A stretch of 64,000 bases of DNA from the NCBI RefSeq assembly GCF_033439725.1, contig NW_026944387.1:1178001-1242000 (forward strand), in the 5' to 3' direction. A program made the translations under genes and the position numbers. Within the stretch, counting starts at the first letter, position 1, and each line of letters opens with the position of its first letter. The notes under the pieces are model-generated. The model searched no databases. It was not told where the DNA came from and saw only the letters and a program-made list of their open reading frames with translations. Positions 21,326 to 34,579 of the stretch are shown piece by piece. Source of the DNA: Neurospora tetraspora. Its lineage: Eukaryota > Ascomycota > Sordariomycetes > Sordariales > Sordariaceae.

Positions 21326-24300
21326 CTACATCTGCATCTGATGATTGGCGCCCATCCTTCCCATCGCCAACGGCGTCCTGTCCCTAGGATTCTCAATATG
21401 ATATGCGTACGATTCCAGCCCCGAACCCATCATGTCCACAAACTCAAAGATATGGGTCCCCCTAAACGTCTCCGCCCATAACCTGACTACAGCCGCGGCG
21501 AGCTGGCGAAGGGTGGTGGGGTCGGTAGCTGACCCGTCGGTCGACCTCTGTTGGTGATTGTGATTTTGCTGTGCCCCTCCGCCGATGGCCGGGTCAACGG
21601 GGACGGCGAATTCGGTCTCGTCTAGCATGCGGCGGAGGCCTTCGAGGAGGCCGTTCTCATCGGTTGTTATCGGGGGATCGGCGGGGCCGATGGACGCGAG
21701 GGTCAGAAGCCATTTGGAGATTAGGACGGCACATTCATTGTTGCTCACTATGAAAAGAGGATTAGTTAGTTTCGTCTCTTTGGGTTCTTGGGAGACGGGA
21801 AAGCAAGGAAGAACATACTTGAATGTTGCACACCCCATTCAGGCGACTTGGTCCTCGCTACGTAATTGACGCCCATCTTAACCAAGGGGCTAAGCGCCTG
21901 AATAGCCTGATACACTGCACGATTGAGCAGCATACCACGCAAAAGCAGAGGTGCCTCCGCATATGCCCTCCCAGCGGCGTTATAATCACGGGTTTCGAGA
22001 TGGCGACTAGCATTCAGGTCCGTGTTCAGCCTGATGAACGCCACCCTGTGCAAGGCCGAAGAATTGGAGTCGACAGGATCCCACGTATCGACCCCCTCTA
22101 CGTGTCGTTGCTGCTCAACACTGTGAAACCACACTCGAATTGCTTGACAAATATCCTCATTCTCCTGTGCCCTTAGGGCTCTCTGCATTCCCAGGGACGT
22201 TGCAAAAGTTGCCTGCTTGAGCACAAATATGTGCTGGAGGATAGCATGAATGAGAACGTAGTTGCCCAGGGATGTGAGCTGTGGAGGCGGGCCTTGGATC
22301 CCACGGTTGAACAACCGGGCAAATGCAATTGGCAAAGGAACTTCGGTATTGGGACAGGTTTGTCGCGCTTCTTGCCACTGAATCGAATCTCCTGCTCTCC
22401 ACAAACGAGTGGCGTTGGGCAGATAGAGTTGGATCTCGGATGTCAGGAGTAGGGGGACCGTATTGTACGCAACACTGCAGAGGTTGAAGAAGCAGTAGGC
22501 TATCAGCTTCGTTCGAGTCGCTGACTCGGTGCGTACCCAACTCTCCCAGTCGGGCGCTTGGTTGGGTTCGCCCTGGAGACCTTCTTCCCTGACCAGAAGG
22601 GCAAGTTGGCTCTGCAGGGACAGTGCCTCGTGGAGGATGGCTTTGGCCCCCCAAAGACCTATAGCGAAAAGAAGAAGAATTGCTTGAATGGTCTCGAGGC
22701 GTGACTGGGGCGTATTCGGGGAACTAACAAAGGTTAGTGTTTATGAAACGCAGCCATCGAAAACACGTAACTTACTAAGGCTCCCGGTGGGTGTCTTGAG
22801 TGACCGGGCGGTCTCGCTGAACAGAAGGATACGAGTGTCGAAACCCAGAGCTCGGTGACGGTCTCGTGGAATGGGGGCTATATGCCGCCGAAGTCGGTAG
22901 AAGGCCTTGCACTTCGTAGCTATTTCGGCGTCGGATCTGCTCCAAGGCAACCGCTTTGGCGGCATACCAGAGCGCATGGCCTCTTGATCGTTCAAATCGG
23001 TACTGGGCACCTACCGAAGCAATGGCCAGCAACAATTCAGGGGAAGCTTCCACAGGCAAAAAGGTCGGGAGGTGAATGAAGGGTAGATGGTCATGGAACC
23101 CAGTGAAAAAGCCCTCCAAGAACCTCTGCAAAGTATGGCGCGAAGGGAACACGAAGTTGCTGGGGAGAACCGAAGAGAATTCATCGAGCTTGGCTTTCAT
23201 GACGGAATGGTCCTTTGCCGAAATCGTCAAGTTTGCTGCTTTCATCGTATCAGCATGCACTCTGGCACTCCCGTCTGGACCATCTCGAAGCTCCGGCTGC
23301 ACCGATGGAAACCTCGAAGGAAATGTCGAATTAGGCTTCGAGGGACCACCTTGTAGTCCGCTTTCGAGTCCAGGGCGAGACCACATACTGAACGGTTGTT
23401 CCCCGTCGAGGAGTGGAGGGAAAGCGTGCGATGACGCGTAGTCATCCATGAAAAAGGGGTCAAATTCGGAGCCCGGGGGTTGCGTAGAATATCCTCCATT
23501 CATAACACCAGGCTCCTGCTTTGGATTATGATTTGCGAAAGACATGGAGTCCTGGTAAGACTTGGCCGGGGGAAGCTCGGGTTGCTGTTGCGAGAGTCCT
23601 TGCATCATAGTCGGTTGCATGTGCTGAAGGTTATTGACCTCACCACCGGAGGCAAGGTGCGTCGCCGCATCGGAGAGCAGATCGAGATTACAAGCCGGAC
23701 CTCTTGATAGAAGCCTAGAGTCAGATGGCATGGACGAAACCATGGAAGGCTGCATACCGCCGTTGGGGAACTGAGGGTGCGTTACTGGCCGGTGCTGCGT
23801 GTTTTTCATTGGGATATCGGTATGATTCTCCAGTGAACGGGGAGACACGACACTTGACGAAGACGTTTTGCGCCGTTTGTTGCCATCTTTGTGGTTCGCA
23901 TTGTTGCCGTTGCTACTGCTGGCGTTGTTATTGTTGTTGTTGGCTCCTTCGTTGAGATGGCAAAGCTTCTCGTGACGGACGAGAAGATCCCTGATGTCCA
24001 TGTAAGCAGATGTAGGGCAACGCGATGAAAGGACTTATGCTATCCCAAGAGTCTTGAGAATCGATGGTGTAAAGTGAACAGCCAAACAAAGCTAGACTCG
24101 AGGGAGAGGGGTTCCAAGTCGTGGGCAAAGGGAGCAAAAAAAGTTGGGGATCCGTTGAAGGCAGAAAGTGAGAGTGACTGGCTCGGTGGGCTTGTGCCGT
24201 CAAATGTGCACACAGAAAATGCGGAGATGTTGAGATGGAAGCACGCAACTTACCGTCGTCCGAATCTCTTTCCACATCCCTCCCACTCGCATTCGAAAGG

Positions 24301-24533
24301 CTTCTCTTTGGTATGAGTTCTCTCGTGTCTCTGAACATGCTCGACGCGCCTTATAAGACATCAGTATCGGATGGAAGATGAGAGATGATGTTCAGGATCA
24401 CTCACCTGAATCGCTTCGCACAGAATTTGCACGGTAAATTCTTTGGCTTCTGAGGGCGGGCCTCTCCCCCCTCGTGCGCATTATTTCCCGGTAGGGAAGC
24501 AGCGGCCTCAACGGCAACGGATTGTTGGGACAT
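21326..24533 (-). CDS. C2H2 zinc-finger plus Fungal_trans transcription factor, AmdX-like
   Basis: The product is a predicted nuclear DNA-binding regulator of about 921 aa. Exons on the minus strand are 24533-24406, 24349-24254, 23990-22776, 22723-21819 and 21747-21326; all junctions are GT-AG and keep frame. Two C2H2 fingers lie at Cys35/Cys38/His51/His55 and Cys63/Cys68/His81/His86, joined by a [10 protein letters not shown] linker. The [19 protein letters not shown] wording is typical of the AmdX/Adr1-like ascomycete group. An Asn-rich stretch and a KRRK nuclear-localisation-like motif follow at about 95-115. The Fungal_trans domain (PF04082 type) starts near residue 345 ([14 protein letters not shown]). 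Fingers plus this domain in one protein fit the AmdX class, which in Aspergillus regulates acetamide use; that target is not shown here. Intron 2 is long (263 bp). Confidence 0.88.
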
Positions 24534-27500
24534 GATGATGCCAGGGTTGTTTGCCTTGTGTACTTGGGGTCCGAATGGGTACTACTTGAGTATGAAAGGT
24601 AGGGACGCAGGCCGTTTTGGGGTCTGAAGAGGGGTAGGCAAAGGTCCAAATGGGAACTGGAGGCTAGAGTGGTCAAAATTGGGTGGTGGAAGTTGAAGTG
24701 ACGCCGTCGATGTGGGTTGGGCAGTGTATGTTTGCGCGGGATGGATAACAGGATGAGACTGCGGAGTAGCACACGGCAATAATGCCAGAGACGACCTTTC
24801 TTCTTTCCCCGGTGCGGCCCGGCAGTGGACGGATAGACGAAGGTAGAAGCTCAGGCAACGAACTGCCCTGATAGCACCGTACTCAACGTTGTCGATCACC
24901 AGCCCTTCTTTTTGGAGACTGCTTACCCCACGCCGTTGCCAGTTTCGGTTGTGATGTCTTTCCTCAAACCCACTTTCTGTAACACTATAACTGGCCCTTT
25001 ACGCCCGCTTGGCCAACTGCAGCTTGCGTCAAGAGGTGCCAATGGAGAAAGGGCCGAGATGTCGTACGGCTATGGCACGTTGTCTAGTTGTAGAGGTCGA
25101 GCAAGAGGAGGGCGGGGAGGATCAGGCGGGAGACGGGACCAGGCAAGATGACCGCCAATGACACAACCTAAAGCACGAGAGGAGGTCTGTGAGCCCTTGT
25201 CCGCGAGTGGGGTGATGGGTAAGGTCCAGTTGTATGCTGTGTCAATTCGCAGAGGTAATACGACGGCAGTGGCTGGCTGTCGCGTGCGTGAGGAGTTGTC
25301 GTCGAGATGAGGAGAAACGACACTCGAGCGGACGGATGGGGAAAGGTGAGTGGAATTGATGGATCGATGTGGAGGAAAAGAGGGACGAGCCGACGGATGG
25401 AAGCTGACTTCAAAGCTCTCCGCGCTTCATCCCGTCACCCAAAAGCGGAGAAGTGCCAATCATGTCGAGTGATGGACGACACGGGGGGGAAAGTATCAAG
25501 GAATGTCGGATGGAAGTACGTACAATAATAACAATACCTGTTTGATATTCGGGCGATGTCTTGGTTGTAAGAAGACCTCGAGGACCTTTAGCGCGGATGG
25601 ACAGAATGCCAATGCTGGGAAGGAGAAATGAGGAGAAAGAGGGGAATGGGGATACTGAAGAATGATGACCGTTATTGTGTTGCCCGACTTGGTTTGCTTT
25701 TGTTACCCCGGCAGAGCGACGTAATGCTTGAACTATGTATAAGGCGACCTTGTCCCACCCTCCTGTGCTTGGAGTAAGTAGGCCCAGCCACTGGTCGAGT
25801 AGGCACGCAGTCTTGAATGGTAACAATGAAACAATCACCAGGCCGCAGTAATGGGAGTAGAGTTGAGATTGTTGGAACAGGAACGGAGACTGGAACACTT
25901 TCTTCTTGTTGGCTGCCCCTGAAGTAACGTCGATGTCTGGTAGTCCGTTGGAGACAGCGTAATGATGCACAAGAGGTTGTAAAGGTACAGGTTTGAGGTA
26001 CCCGGACCTCAGATCGTCAGGTGCTGTCGGATGATGTTGCCGGGGTGCTGTTAAGCGGGCTCGTCCATCCAAGTGTGGGGAAAGCACTGCGTCGCTAACT
26101 GCTGGCGGTGCGGCGGGTGAATTATGGACGAGAGAAATGGAATTGGATCTCCAAGTTTCAGGTCCGTCTCCTCGAGAGGGTGGCCGGGAGATGGGAAGTC
26201 GTGTGTGGATGGAAACAGACGTGAAAAAGATGAAACAGTGTTGACGAGCACACGGCATCATTCCCCATTTGCTGTACAGAGGAAAGAGCGTGCAAAACTT
26301 CCCGATTAGGAGCTTCCAACCAAGAACGGGCGGACGGCTGAAAACAGCACCCAAGGGCATGCCGCTTGCAACTGAACTCGTCTCCCTTCCCTGGGGGCGT
26401 GAGCTTCGGAGCTTGCCTGGCCTCCAATAATCCCCCGCATCGTTTCTCCGACGGAACCAAGGCTGCATCTCCGCATGGAAAATGGGGAAGACAACCGAGA
26501 GAAGCGAGAAGGAGGGGCCAGAAAGCCTACCAGCCTGCCGAGCGAGGGGTCAAACCCCAGAAGCCCCCCCGACACACAAGAAGTGGCACCGGCCCTTCCC
26601 TGCAAACACGGCAGGTGCAAAATGTGGGGGTGGGGGAAGGAACCAATCCCCAGCCAAGGCACACGGTCCTTGTTGCTCAATCCGGGCCGTCATAAAAGTT
26701 GGGGTTCAGCACTCATTTCACAGCTGTCTGTTGGAGTGAGTGTCGGGTTGCGGCACGACAAGTGCCTCGGCGAAATGGAGCACTCCTGCTCAGTGAGTGC
26801 TCAGCACAAGTTCAACACAAAGCGGCTGCTCATAATCCAAACAGGCGACCAAGAAAACCCTCCAATGAGCCTGGTAATGTCGACTTCAATCACTCCGAGA
26901 AGATACCGGATTCGGACATTTTCTGTCCCTGACGTTAACATGTTCGCATTCACGACGTTTGGAGTGGAGCGGCATCTTCAAGCTCCGAGACGTCACTCTC
27001 CACTCACGAGATGGAGGTCTTCCACTTGCATGTGCTTTTCCCGCTTGGACGCACGGGCCTTGGACTCGCTACATTTCATCTATCTGAGGCATGGCTTCAT
27101 CAATATGGTCAAATGGTCAACAGGCGCTTCAGCTGCTCCGAGAACCGACCACCAACCCGCCTCGACCACCTCTGTTCCCTTGACCATACATACTCGAGCC
27201 GTTGGACGCATGCAGCTGTTCAAGAAAGCGGGGAAACAGCTAAACCATATCGGGCTAGCGCAAGGGACGAGGAGCCGAGGAAACCGCCTGTGCCATTTTC
27301 TTGAATGTGATTTTGACCTTTGACCAACCAACAACCGACAGAGCCCTCATCATGCCGCTGCGCAATCCTGTTCCCGCGTCGTCCTTGATTTTCGATTTAT
27401 TCTGTGGTCCGCAGCCTTGACCAACGTCGAGATATGGCCCACGCTATGGCGGTTATAAGCGCGGAGAGGAGAAAGAGGAAGCACCGACCTCCAAGTCTCG

Positions 27501-30456
27501 ATGGTCTGCGGAAGTGGCGCCCGCGTGTGGAGATGTTCCTTCGCCAAAATCTCCTATTTGGAGATCTGGGGAAGATGGAGTGCACCTGCCGTGGTGACCC
27601 CAGATTCCCCTGGCCAAAATTGCTGACAGCGGGGAAGAGGCTTGATCGTTTTTCTGGAGACACATGCGGAGAAGCAGCTTTTTTAACCTTGGAAGACTCG
27701 GAACCTCCCGACCACTTCTAATTCTCCCAATTCTTCCGGTTCGATAACTTGCACGAAAATGGAACTCGACTCCGGCGTTTGATGCAAAATATACCAGGAA
27801 AACCTCATCAACGGCCGTACCAGAAATAAAACTACTCACAAGGCCTTTTCTTTCACTCGGCTATACTTCCGTCATCCTCGCCGCCCATCTCCCTCCGCCT
27901 GGTGTCATCTCCTACTGGCAGCTCTCCCATTTGTGGTTCGGAACATCAAGCGCCGTCATTTGAGCTACAATGTTTCTTCCCAGTTGCCCTCCGTCTTGAC
28001 ACTGCAGACACTTCCAGTACCCCACCACCCCCGACATAGAGGGATGGTGGTATCAACATCCAAACAGCCTGCCACGAGCATTACATATTACCACCACCAC
28101 ACACCACTACGACTTGGTCAAACACATCACGCCTGGTGTTCCCGTGCCCTCTTTGCATCAGTATTTACACGCGCTGCTTTTCAGAGGCATTGGGTCTTAG
28201 ACTCAAGGGTGCTCACACACTTTGTTAGCGGCTTTCTTTCCATTTCCATACCATGTTCAGCTTGGACGACACTCGTTCGCGCCGCCACTGTGAACACAAT
28301 ATGAACCAGCAATTTCTCTCGGCAGAGCTCACCCGGCATCGGAGAGTATCCATGTTTAAGACTCAGCTTGCTTGTCAAGGAGCACTTCCGCTGCCTTCGG
28401 TTGATCCGGCATAAACCATCCGGCTTGACATTCAGCCATGTCTCAAGCCCATCTCCGTTCTGACTCCCGTCGATATAACCATTTCATCTTGAACTGTATA
28501 GTCTTTTCAGACAGACAGTCGATTTGAGACTCATCGTCGATTATGCAACATTCTCTACAATGCACTCAGGATTACCGGAATCCGTTACACAGCAGTCAGC
28601 CGGCATATCAAGGCCTCGACCACATGTCAGTGTACACTTTCGTACATCAACTTCCCAGTACAGCCAACATCTGGAACGACCGCCAAGCATGAACTTTGAC
28701 AGGTGATGCACCGGCTCTGCAAGCCAAACTTTTTACAGCCAAGTGCCCAAATCTCTAAATATTATGTTATCCGACCGCCATCAAATGACTCGGAGCTTGA
28801 GAATCCATGAGCTAGTTGACATCTAGTCTAGACATGGATCATCTCTCGACAGAGTCTATCTCCAGTACATGTTACACAAGCTGCCTTCTGCAAGCGAAAT
28901 CACTGCCTGCATAGGAAACCCAAGCTTGGTACTGAGGCTCACTTACAGAACTGAAGAGTCACCCCAAAAGCAAAAGAGATACAAAGGCTATGAGGTGACA
29001 AAACTATAAGGCAAACTCGGTCCCAAAGACAACACTCGCACACTAAACAACTGCCTTCTCTCTGTGGTTCCTGGCAGGATCTCGCGCACTCCGGCTGGTC
29101 CATGGTTCCAGATCGGACGTAACAACTGGCGCGCCTTGTCTGAGGTTACCCACCACGTTAATCACCCCGGTGCTAGCCAGATGGAACCCAAGCACGTCCA
29201 TACTTGTTTTCGGGACCCAGACAGAAGCGTCGACTTACACGATCCCAGTCACCAGTGCTAGAACAGTCACGGAACGCTCTGTATCCAACCACTGCTCTAT
29301 CAGGTGCCGTTGGAGCCCACAACTGTCATCTCCGAAATCAGTGGAGCCCATGCCCAGTGTCACCGGTACCGACAAACCTGCATCCATCGGGCCCAGACGT
29401 TAAATCAATGAATCTGGATCGACAGAGTACCGGATCGCGGGGTTTGGTCACTAGACGTTACCAAGTGGTAACATCCGGCCTTATTCTGCTGCACTGAATA
29501 CAAGTAGTTAGTCCGAAAAGACAATTGGTTCGCGGCCAGCAAATCAGAGCACGGGATTCATCGGGATATGGAAGCAATGCTACCCCTTACATTTCCATGT
29601 GTGTCAAGCTCCCTATCACTTGCTTCAATATCAAGCTTCCCCGGATTTTCCATCCCCTTCATGCTGCCCTCCAAGATCTCGCTAATGTCCGGATATGTCC
29701 AAGAGGCATTCAAACCCAGACGCCACCTCATGACGGGCGTTGTCTTACTACGCCGCTTGCTTCATCATCCTCCTACTCACTAGTCCTCAGAGCAAAAGGC
29801 TTGGGAGAGTTCGAGATGGGCACCTCACTGCGTGTCATGGATCAGTAAAGTCCTTCAGCTGACCCTTGCTCACGAGCCTCCATTCTGCGGAGACGGTGGT
29901 AGACGCCGGTAGTGGTGGCGGCCCGAGGAGGATAACTACGCGAATGAACATCGTCCCCTTCACCTTGACGGGGGCCAGGTACGTAGGAGACTCTTCCAAA
30001 AGAGGATGGTCTGCCGTGAAGAGATCAAGTCTTGTTTCTCCTAGTGTGTCCTGGAAAACACATGTGGCGTAGTCATTCGGCCCTTTGTGATGGATGGATC
30101 GTGGACTTCACTCAGGTCACGTACCTCACCCATACCAAGTAGGCAGGTGGTGTATTATCCAGCAACTCCGAGGTGATACTGCTTTTTTTCATTCAAACCG
30201 GATTTATCCTATCCCCCTTACGGTCTAGTAGATCGGGGAAGCACCTGCAAGCAAGGCGGCCACCGGGGCCGGTAAGTTGAACAAACCATTCAGAGCGACT
30301 GGCAAGTCTGTCATGCAAGTGACACGCAGAAGCCGATCGAGCAAGAGCTCATGCCTTAGACTGCGTTGAGCCTAGTCCCCGCGTTTAGATAATTCCGATT
30401 TGAACGAAAAAAAAGCGGTATTGGATTCATGCTTCCTGTTGTTGCCACCCCTTTCA
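24534..30456. other. Long intergenic region without supported gene
   Basis: This includes the upstream region of the transcription factor and the distal upstream region of the glucanase gene. Two long frames (minus 25410-26468, plus 26475-27323) lack domains, sensible composition and homologous-looking motifs, so I do not call them. Nothing else stands out. Confidence 0.4.
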
Positions 30457-30464
30457 TATAAAAA
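30457..30464 (+). promoter_or_regulatory. Probable TATA box of the GH55 gene
   Basis: TATAAAAA lies about 220 bp upstream of the glucanase ATG, at a distance that allows a leader of roughly 190 bp. The inference rests on sequence and position only. Confidence 0.4.
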
Positions 30465-30684
30465 CTGGTGGGTTCCACATCAAGGGGGTTCGGAGACACT
30501 CTCAACATTCCCGCTACACGTGGTTGTCTGCTGAAGATCGACATTCCTCACGAAATCAGATATATGAGCCGTCGTCCCGCGTGCTAGGGATAACACAAGC
30601 TCGTGCTTCTTCATCGTGTTGTGCTCCAGTGAGACAGATATCCGGTCTTCGTTTCGTTACAGCCGCGGCTGTCGAACCTTCACC

Positions 30685-33352
30685 ATGCGTTTTGGCACCC
30701 TTCTGCTGGCTGTTGCCGGCTTAGCATCTGCTGTCGATGCATATTGGATGGGGGACATTGCTCGTACGAAGGTTCACTTACTCCTACTTACTTCCAAAAC
30801 TAACAACAAGACTAGATCGTGGTTATGCACCCTTCGCCCCCTCTGGATACCCAGTCTTTCGAAATGTCAAGGATTATGGAGCAAAGGGTATGTTGAGCCG
30901 AAAGTGTTCCCCGAGTTATACCCACAAGGATGTCTAACACGGAGATAGGAGATGGTGTTACGGACGATACTAATGCTATCAATGCCGCCATCACTGCCGG
31001 AAATCCTTGCAACCAGGGCTGTGTAAGCATTGCCCAACTCATCACAAGAAGCTTGTCCTAACGAAAGTTTAAAGACCTCAAGCACCACGACCCCAGCCGT
31101 TGTCTACTTTCCTGCCGGAACGTACCTCATCTCCGGGTCCATCAAACCAGCATACTTCACTCAGCTGATTGGAGATGCGAGTTCCCCGCCAACACTCAAG
31201 GCCACGGCCAACTTTGCTGGTTTTGGTCTCATCGATGCGAATCCCTATTACACTCAAAACCTGAACTGGAAGGCTGTAAACGTATTCTTCCGCCAAATCC
31301 GCAACTTTGTTATCGATACCAGGAATATCCCTCCTGCCACTGCCGCGACTGGTATTCACTGGCCAACTTCACAGGCGACAAGTCTGCAGAACATCGTCTT
31401 CAACATGCCAACGGTATCCAATGTCGTCCATGTTGGTTTGTTCATGGAGGAAGGCAGCGGTGGTTTTGTCACAGACTTGACCTTCAATGGCGGTGCCACT
31501 GGTGCTTCAATGGGTAATCAGCAGTTTACAATGAGGAACTTGAAGTTCAACAACTGCAAGACAGGTGCGCTTATTATACCGTTTCCCTTGCAATCTGATA
31601 TGATCTGCTGACACTCCCCAGCCATCTATCACCTCTGGGACTGGGGCTGGACTTATTCCGGCCTATCCATCAACAACTGCGGCATCGGCATCGACATCAC
31701 CGCCGGCAGCGGCAAGATAGAAACCGGCTCCATCACCGTCTTCGACAGTTCTTTCACCAACACCCCCGTCGCCATCTCCACGAGGTGGACCACCACCAGC
31801 ACTCCCGACACCGCCGGCACTCTCGTCCTCGAGAACATCGCCCTCACCAACGTCCCCATCGCCGTCAAGGGTCCTCAGGGCACCTACCTCTCCGGCTCCA
31901 CCGGCTCAACCACCATCACCGCCTGGGGCAACGGCCACAAATACACCCCCTCGGGCCCCGTCGAGTTCGCCGGCGCCGTGACCCCCAACCCGCGCCCCGC
32001 CAGCCTCCTCGCCTCCAACGGGCGCTACTACACGCGCTCCAAGCCTCAATACGAGACCCTCTCCGCCTCACAATTCATCTCCGTCCGCGCCTCGGGCGCC
32101 AAGGGCGACGCGGCAACCGACGACACCGCCGCCGTGCAAAACGCCATCAACACCGCCGTCGCCCAGGGCAAAGTGCTCTACCTCGACTACGGGCTGTACC
32201 GCGTCACCTCGACGATCCTCATCCCGCCGGGGGCCAAGATCGTCGGCGAGTCCTACGCCACCATCTTGTCGGCCGACAGCTTCTTCAACGACATGAACAA
32301 CCCGAAGCCAGTCCTACAAGTGGGGAGCTACAGCGGACAGGCGGGCACCGTGGAGCTGAGCGACTTTATCGTTTCCACGCAGAACGCACAGGCGGGCGCG
32401 GTGCTGATCGAGTGGAACTTGGCCAGTCCGGCGAGCAGCCCCAGCGGAATGTGGGATGTGCATACGAGGATTGGAGGGTTTGTGGGTAGTCAGCAGCAGG
32501 TTGGGCAGTGTCTGAAGACGCCGGGGAACCCGACGGTGAGGCAGGGGTGTATCGTGGCGTTTATGGCGATGCATGTCACCAAGGGGGCGAGCGGGTTGTA
32601 TATGGAGAATGTTTGGTTGTGGTGAGTATATGCCTGTTTCCGGGGGAAGAAAGATGTGAAGAGAAGCTGACGAAGGTGTGATGATTAACAGGACCGCCGA
32701 CCATGATATTGATGACGCGGCGAATACGCAGATTACTCTTTACAGCGGGCGTGGTCTTTGTAAGTTCCTCTCTTTCCCTCTTTCCCTCTTTCCTCAACAC
32801 CAGACCCCCTAACTCATTCCTCTTCTTCTTTCAGACATCGAATCCACCACCGGAACCTTCTGGCTCTACGGCACCGGATCCGAGCACCACGTCCTCTACC
32901 AATACCAGCTCTCCTCCACCCAAAACATCTTCATGGGCATGATCCAGACCGAAACACCTTATTTCCAGCCCACCCCCAACGCATTGGTCCCCTTCCCCGC
33001 GGTCTCCTCCCTCAACGACCCCAACTTCTCTTCTTCCTGTGCGGGAGTATCAGGAAACTGCGCAGCAGCCTGGGGTTTGAGGGTGCTCAACTCCAAGAAT
33101 ATATTGGTGTATGGAGCGGGCTTGTATTCGTTTTTCAGCGATTACAGTACTACTTGCTCGACGTTTGCGGCGGGGCAGACGTGTCAGAGTAGGATTGCGA
33201 GCATTGAGGGAAGCGCTTCGAATGTGAATATTTATGGGTTGAATACGATTGGGGCGCAGAGTATGTTGACGAGGAATGGGGTCAGTGTGGCGTGGTACGC
33301 GGATAATGTGAATAATTTCCCGAGTACGGTGGGGGTTTATAAGAGTGGGTGA
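30685..33352 (+). CDS. GH55 exo-beta-1,3-glucanase, secreted
   Basis: This is a predicted extracellular enzyme releasing glucose or gentiobiose from the ends of beta-1,3-glucan during wall turnover or biomass breakdown. Seven exons (30685-30763, 30816-30887, 30949-31022, 31075-31564, 31622-32621, 32692-32759, 32835-33352) join in frame to give 766 aa, the normal size for the family. Residues 1-19 form a signal peptide. The two right-handed beta-helix halves (pectate-lyase-3-like) begin with matching phrases, FRNVKDYGAKGDGVTDDTNAIN near 45 and ISVRASGAKGDAATDDTAAVQ near 410. Family landmarks include VVYFPAGTYLISGSI, HLWDWGWTYSG and NGRYYTRSKPQYE. The C-terminal region (SEHHVLYQYQLSSTQNIFMGMIQTETPY) matches GH55 ends. 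All six introns are short with clear branch sites. It converges with the PhyH gene. Confidence 0.95.
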
Positions 33353-33640
33353 ATGGGCGTGAAGGAGGAATGGGGAGTTTGTGAGGATGGATTGGGTTTG
33401 CCTGGGGAAGGAGTAAGTCCCTGTGAGTGAGTGGTATTAAAGAGTTTCGCAGTCCGCGTTGGACTACTTTTAGGCTGGGACATTTGGAGGATTAGGTTAT
33501 ACATATCAAATTGTTCTTGATTACCGGACCGGTGGCATCTCCCTGATTTCTGGTTTCAAACCAACTCACTAGAAACCGCAAATACCATTGCTTCGCTATA
33601 AACACCCCTCGCCATCGTTACAAATCCATCCCCCTTCCGC

Positions 33641-34579
33641 TCAACCATCAAGCGAAAACCCGACATCCCTATTCTCCGCTCCCATCCTCACCAACCTGCT
33701 CCTCATCCCCTCCGCCCTCTCCCTCGCCTCCTCCCCCCTCTCCCCCAACGCAGAGAAATCGCACCGTTCCACCCACTCCCCGACCCCATGCTGCAACACA
33801 TTCCTCGCCCTCTTCCCGCTCTGCGCGCCATTCACATGTCCCACACTCCCATGCAACGTCGTCCTCTCCTTTTTGCTCGAATACACCCCCCTATGCAAGA
33901 TATTATTATCATAGAAGGCCACGTCCCCCGCATTCAGCTCCACAACCAGCTGACCCGGCATATTCGGCTCAAACAAATCCGCTGCGCGCTCAGCGTCTGT
34001 GCGCGGGCGCGTGTGCGATTTGGGAACGAGGATGAGACTGGTGTCGTTGTCGACGAGACTCAAATTCCACTGGGTATGATACCTTGGTTCCGTAGCCGGA
34101 ACTAACCTCTCCTTCTCCTCTGCCGCTGAGCAAGTAGCGGGTATATCATCCCGATGCCAGCTCAGGGCAAACTCCCTATCAGGACGGACGAGCATGTTAA
34201 ACAGTTCCATCACCAGGTCATCGTCCGTTGTTCCTTGGGGCAGGAGTTGTTTGGCGATGGCGAGGATGGAAGGGGAGAAGTACAGCTTCAAAAAGGCGTC
34301 TTTGGATTCCTTGGGTAGGGGCAGGTCCGGGTGTAAAAGGTGTTGGACGCCCCAGATTCCTGAACCGTCGGCGGGGGGAGAGGAGGGCCAGGGAGGGAAT
34401 TGTTTGCCTACGGTTCGGATGTAGGGCCAGGAACCGGAGCGGGCGAGGGCGGTGGCGGCGGTGGCGGCGGAGCGCAGGGTGGAGAGTTCGAGAGGGTTGA
34501 GGAGGGAGCGGATTACGACGAAGCCGTTTTCTTGGAGGGAGCGGAGGAGGGGGGAGGGGTAGGTTGTTGGTTCGGTCAT
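33641..34579 (-). CDS. Phytanoyl-CoA dioxygenase (PhyH)-type Fe(II)/2-oxoglutarate oxygenase
   Basis: This is a predicted non-haem iron, 2-oxoglutarate-dependent oxygenase of 312 aa in a single exon; the substrate is unknown. The iron-binding triad is visible as His142-x-Asp144 in SWHRDD and the distal His229 in NNILHRG, followed by RTTLHGS, which likely supplies the 2-oxoglutarate contact. The N-terminal NGFVVIRSLL phrase is typical of PhyH enzymes entering the double-stranded beta-helix. The first ATG in frame is at 34579 (MTEPTTYPSP). No peroxisomal PTS1 tripeptide is seen: the end is SLDG. The gene converges with the glucanase (288 bp between stops) and diverges from the DUF2461 gene. PhyH members range from fatty-acid catabolism to secondary metabolism, and nothing nearby fixes the role. 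Confidence 0.85.
   Translation of the reverse strand: MTEPTTYPSPLLRSLQENGFVVIRSLLNPLELSTLRSAATAATALARSGSWPYIRTVGKQFPPWPSSPPADGSGIWGVQHLLHPDLPLPKESKDAFLKLYFSPSILAIAKQLLPQGTTDDDLVMELFNMLVRPDREFALSWHRDDIPATCSAAEEKERLVPATEPRYHTQWNLSLVDNDTSLILVPKSHTRPRTDAERAADLFEPNMPGQLVVELNAGDVAFYDNNILHRGVYSSKKERTTLHGSVGHVNGAQSGKRARNVLQHGVGEWVERCDFSALGERGEEARERAEGMRSRLVRMGAENRDVGFSLDG

Noticed and set aside
25410-26468. 352-codon open frame on the minus strand
   Set aside because: It has no domain, signal or membrane segment, carries an unusual mix of Ser/Pro/His/Cys, and has no matching splice partners. It most likely lies in the upstream region of the transcription factor by chance.
26475-27323. 282-codon open frame on the plus strand
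   Set aside because: It starts next to the previous frame on the opposite strand, has no recognisable motif, and its composition looks like random translation.
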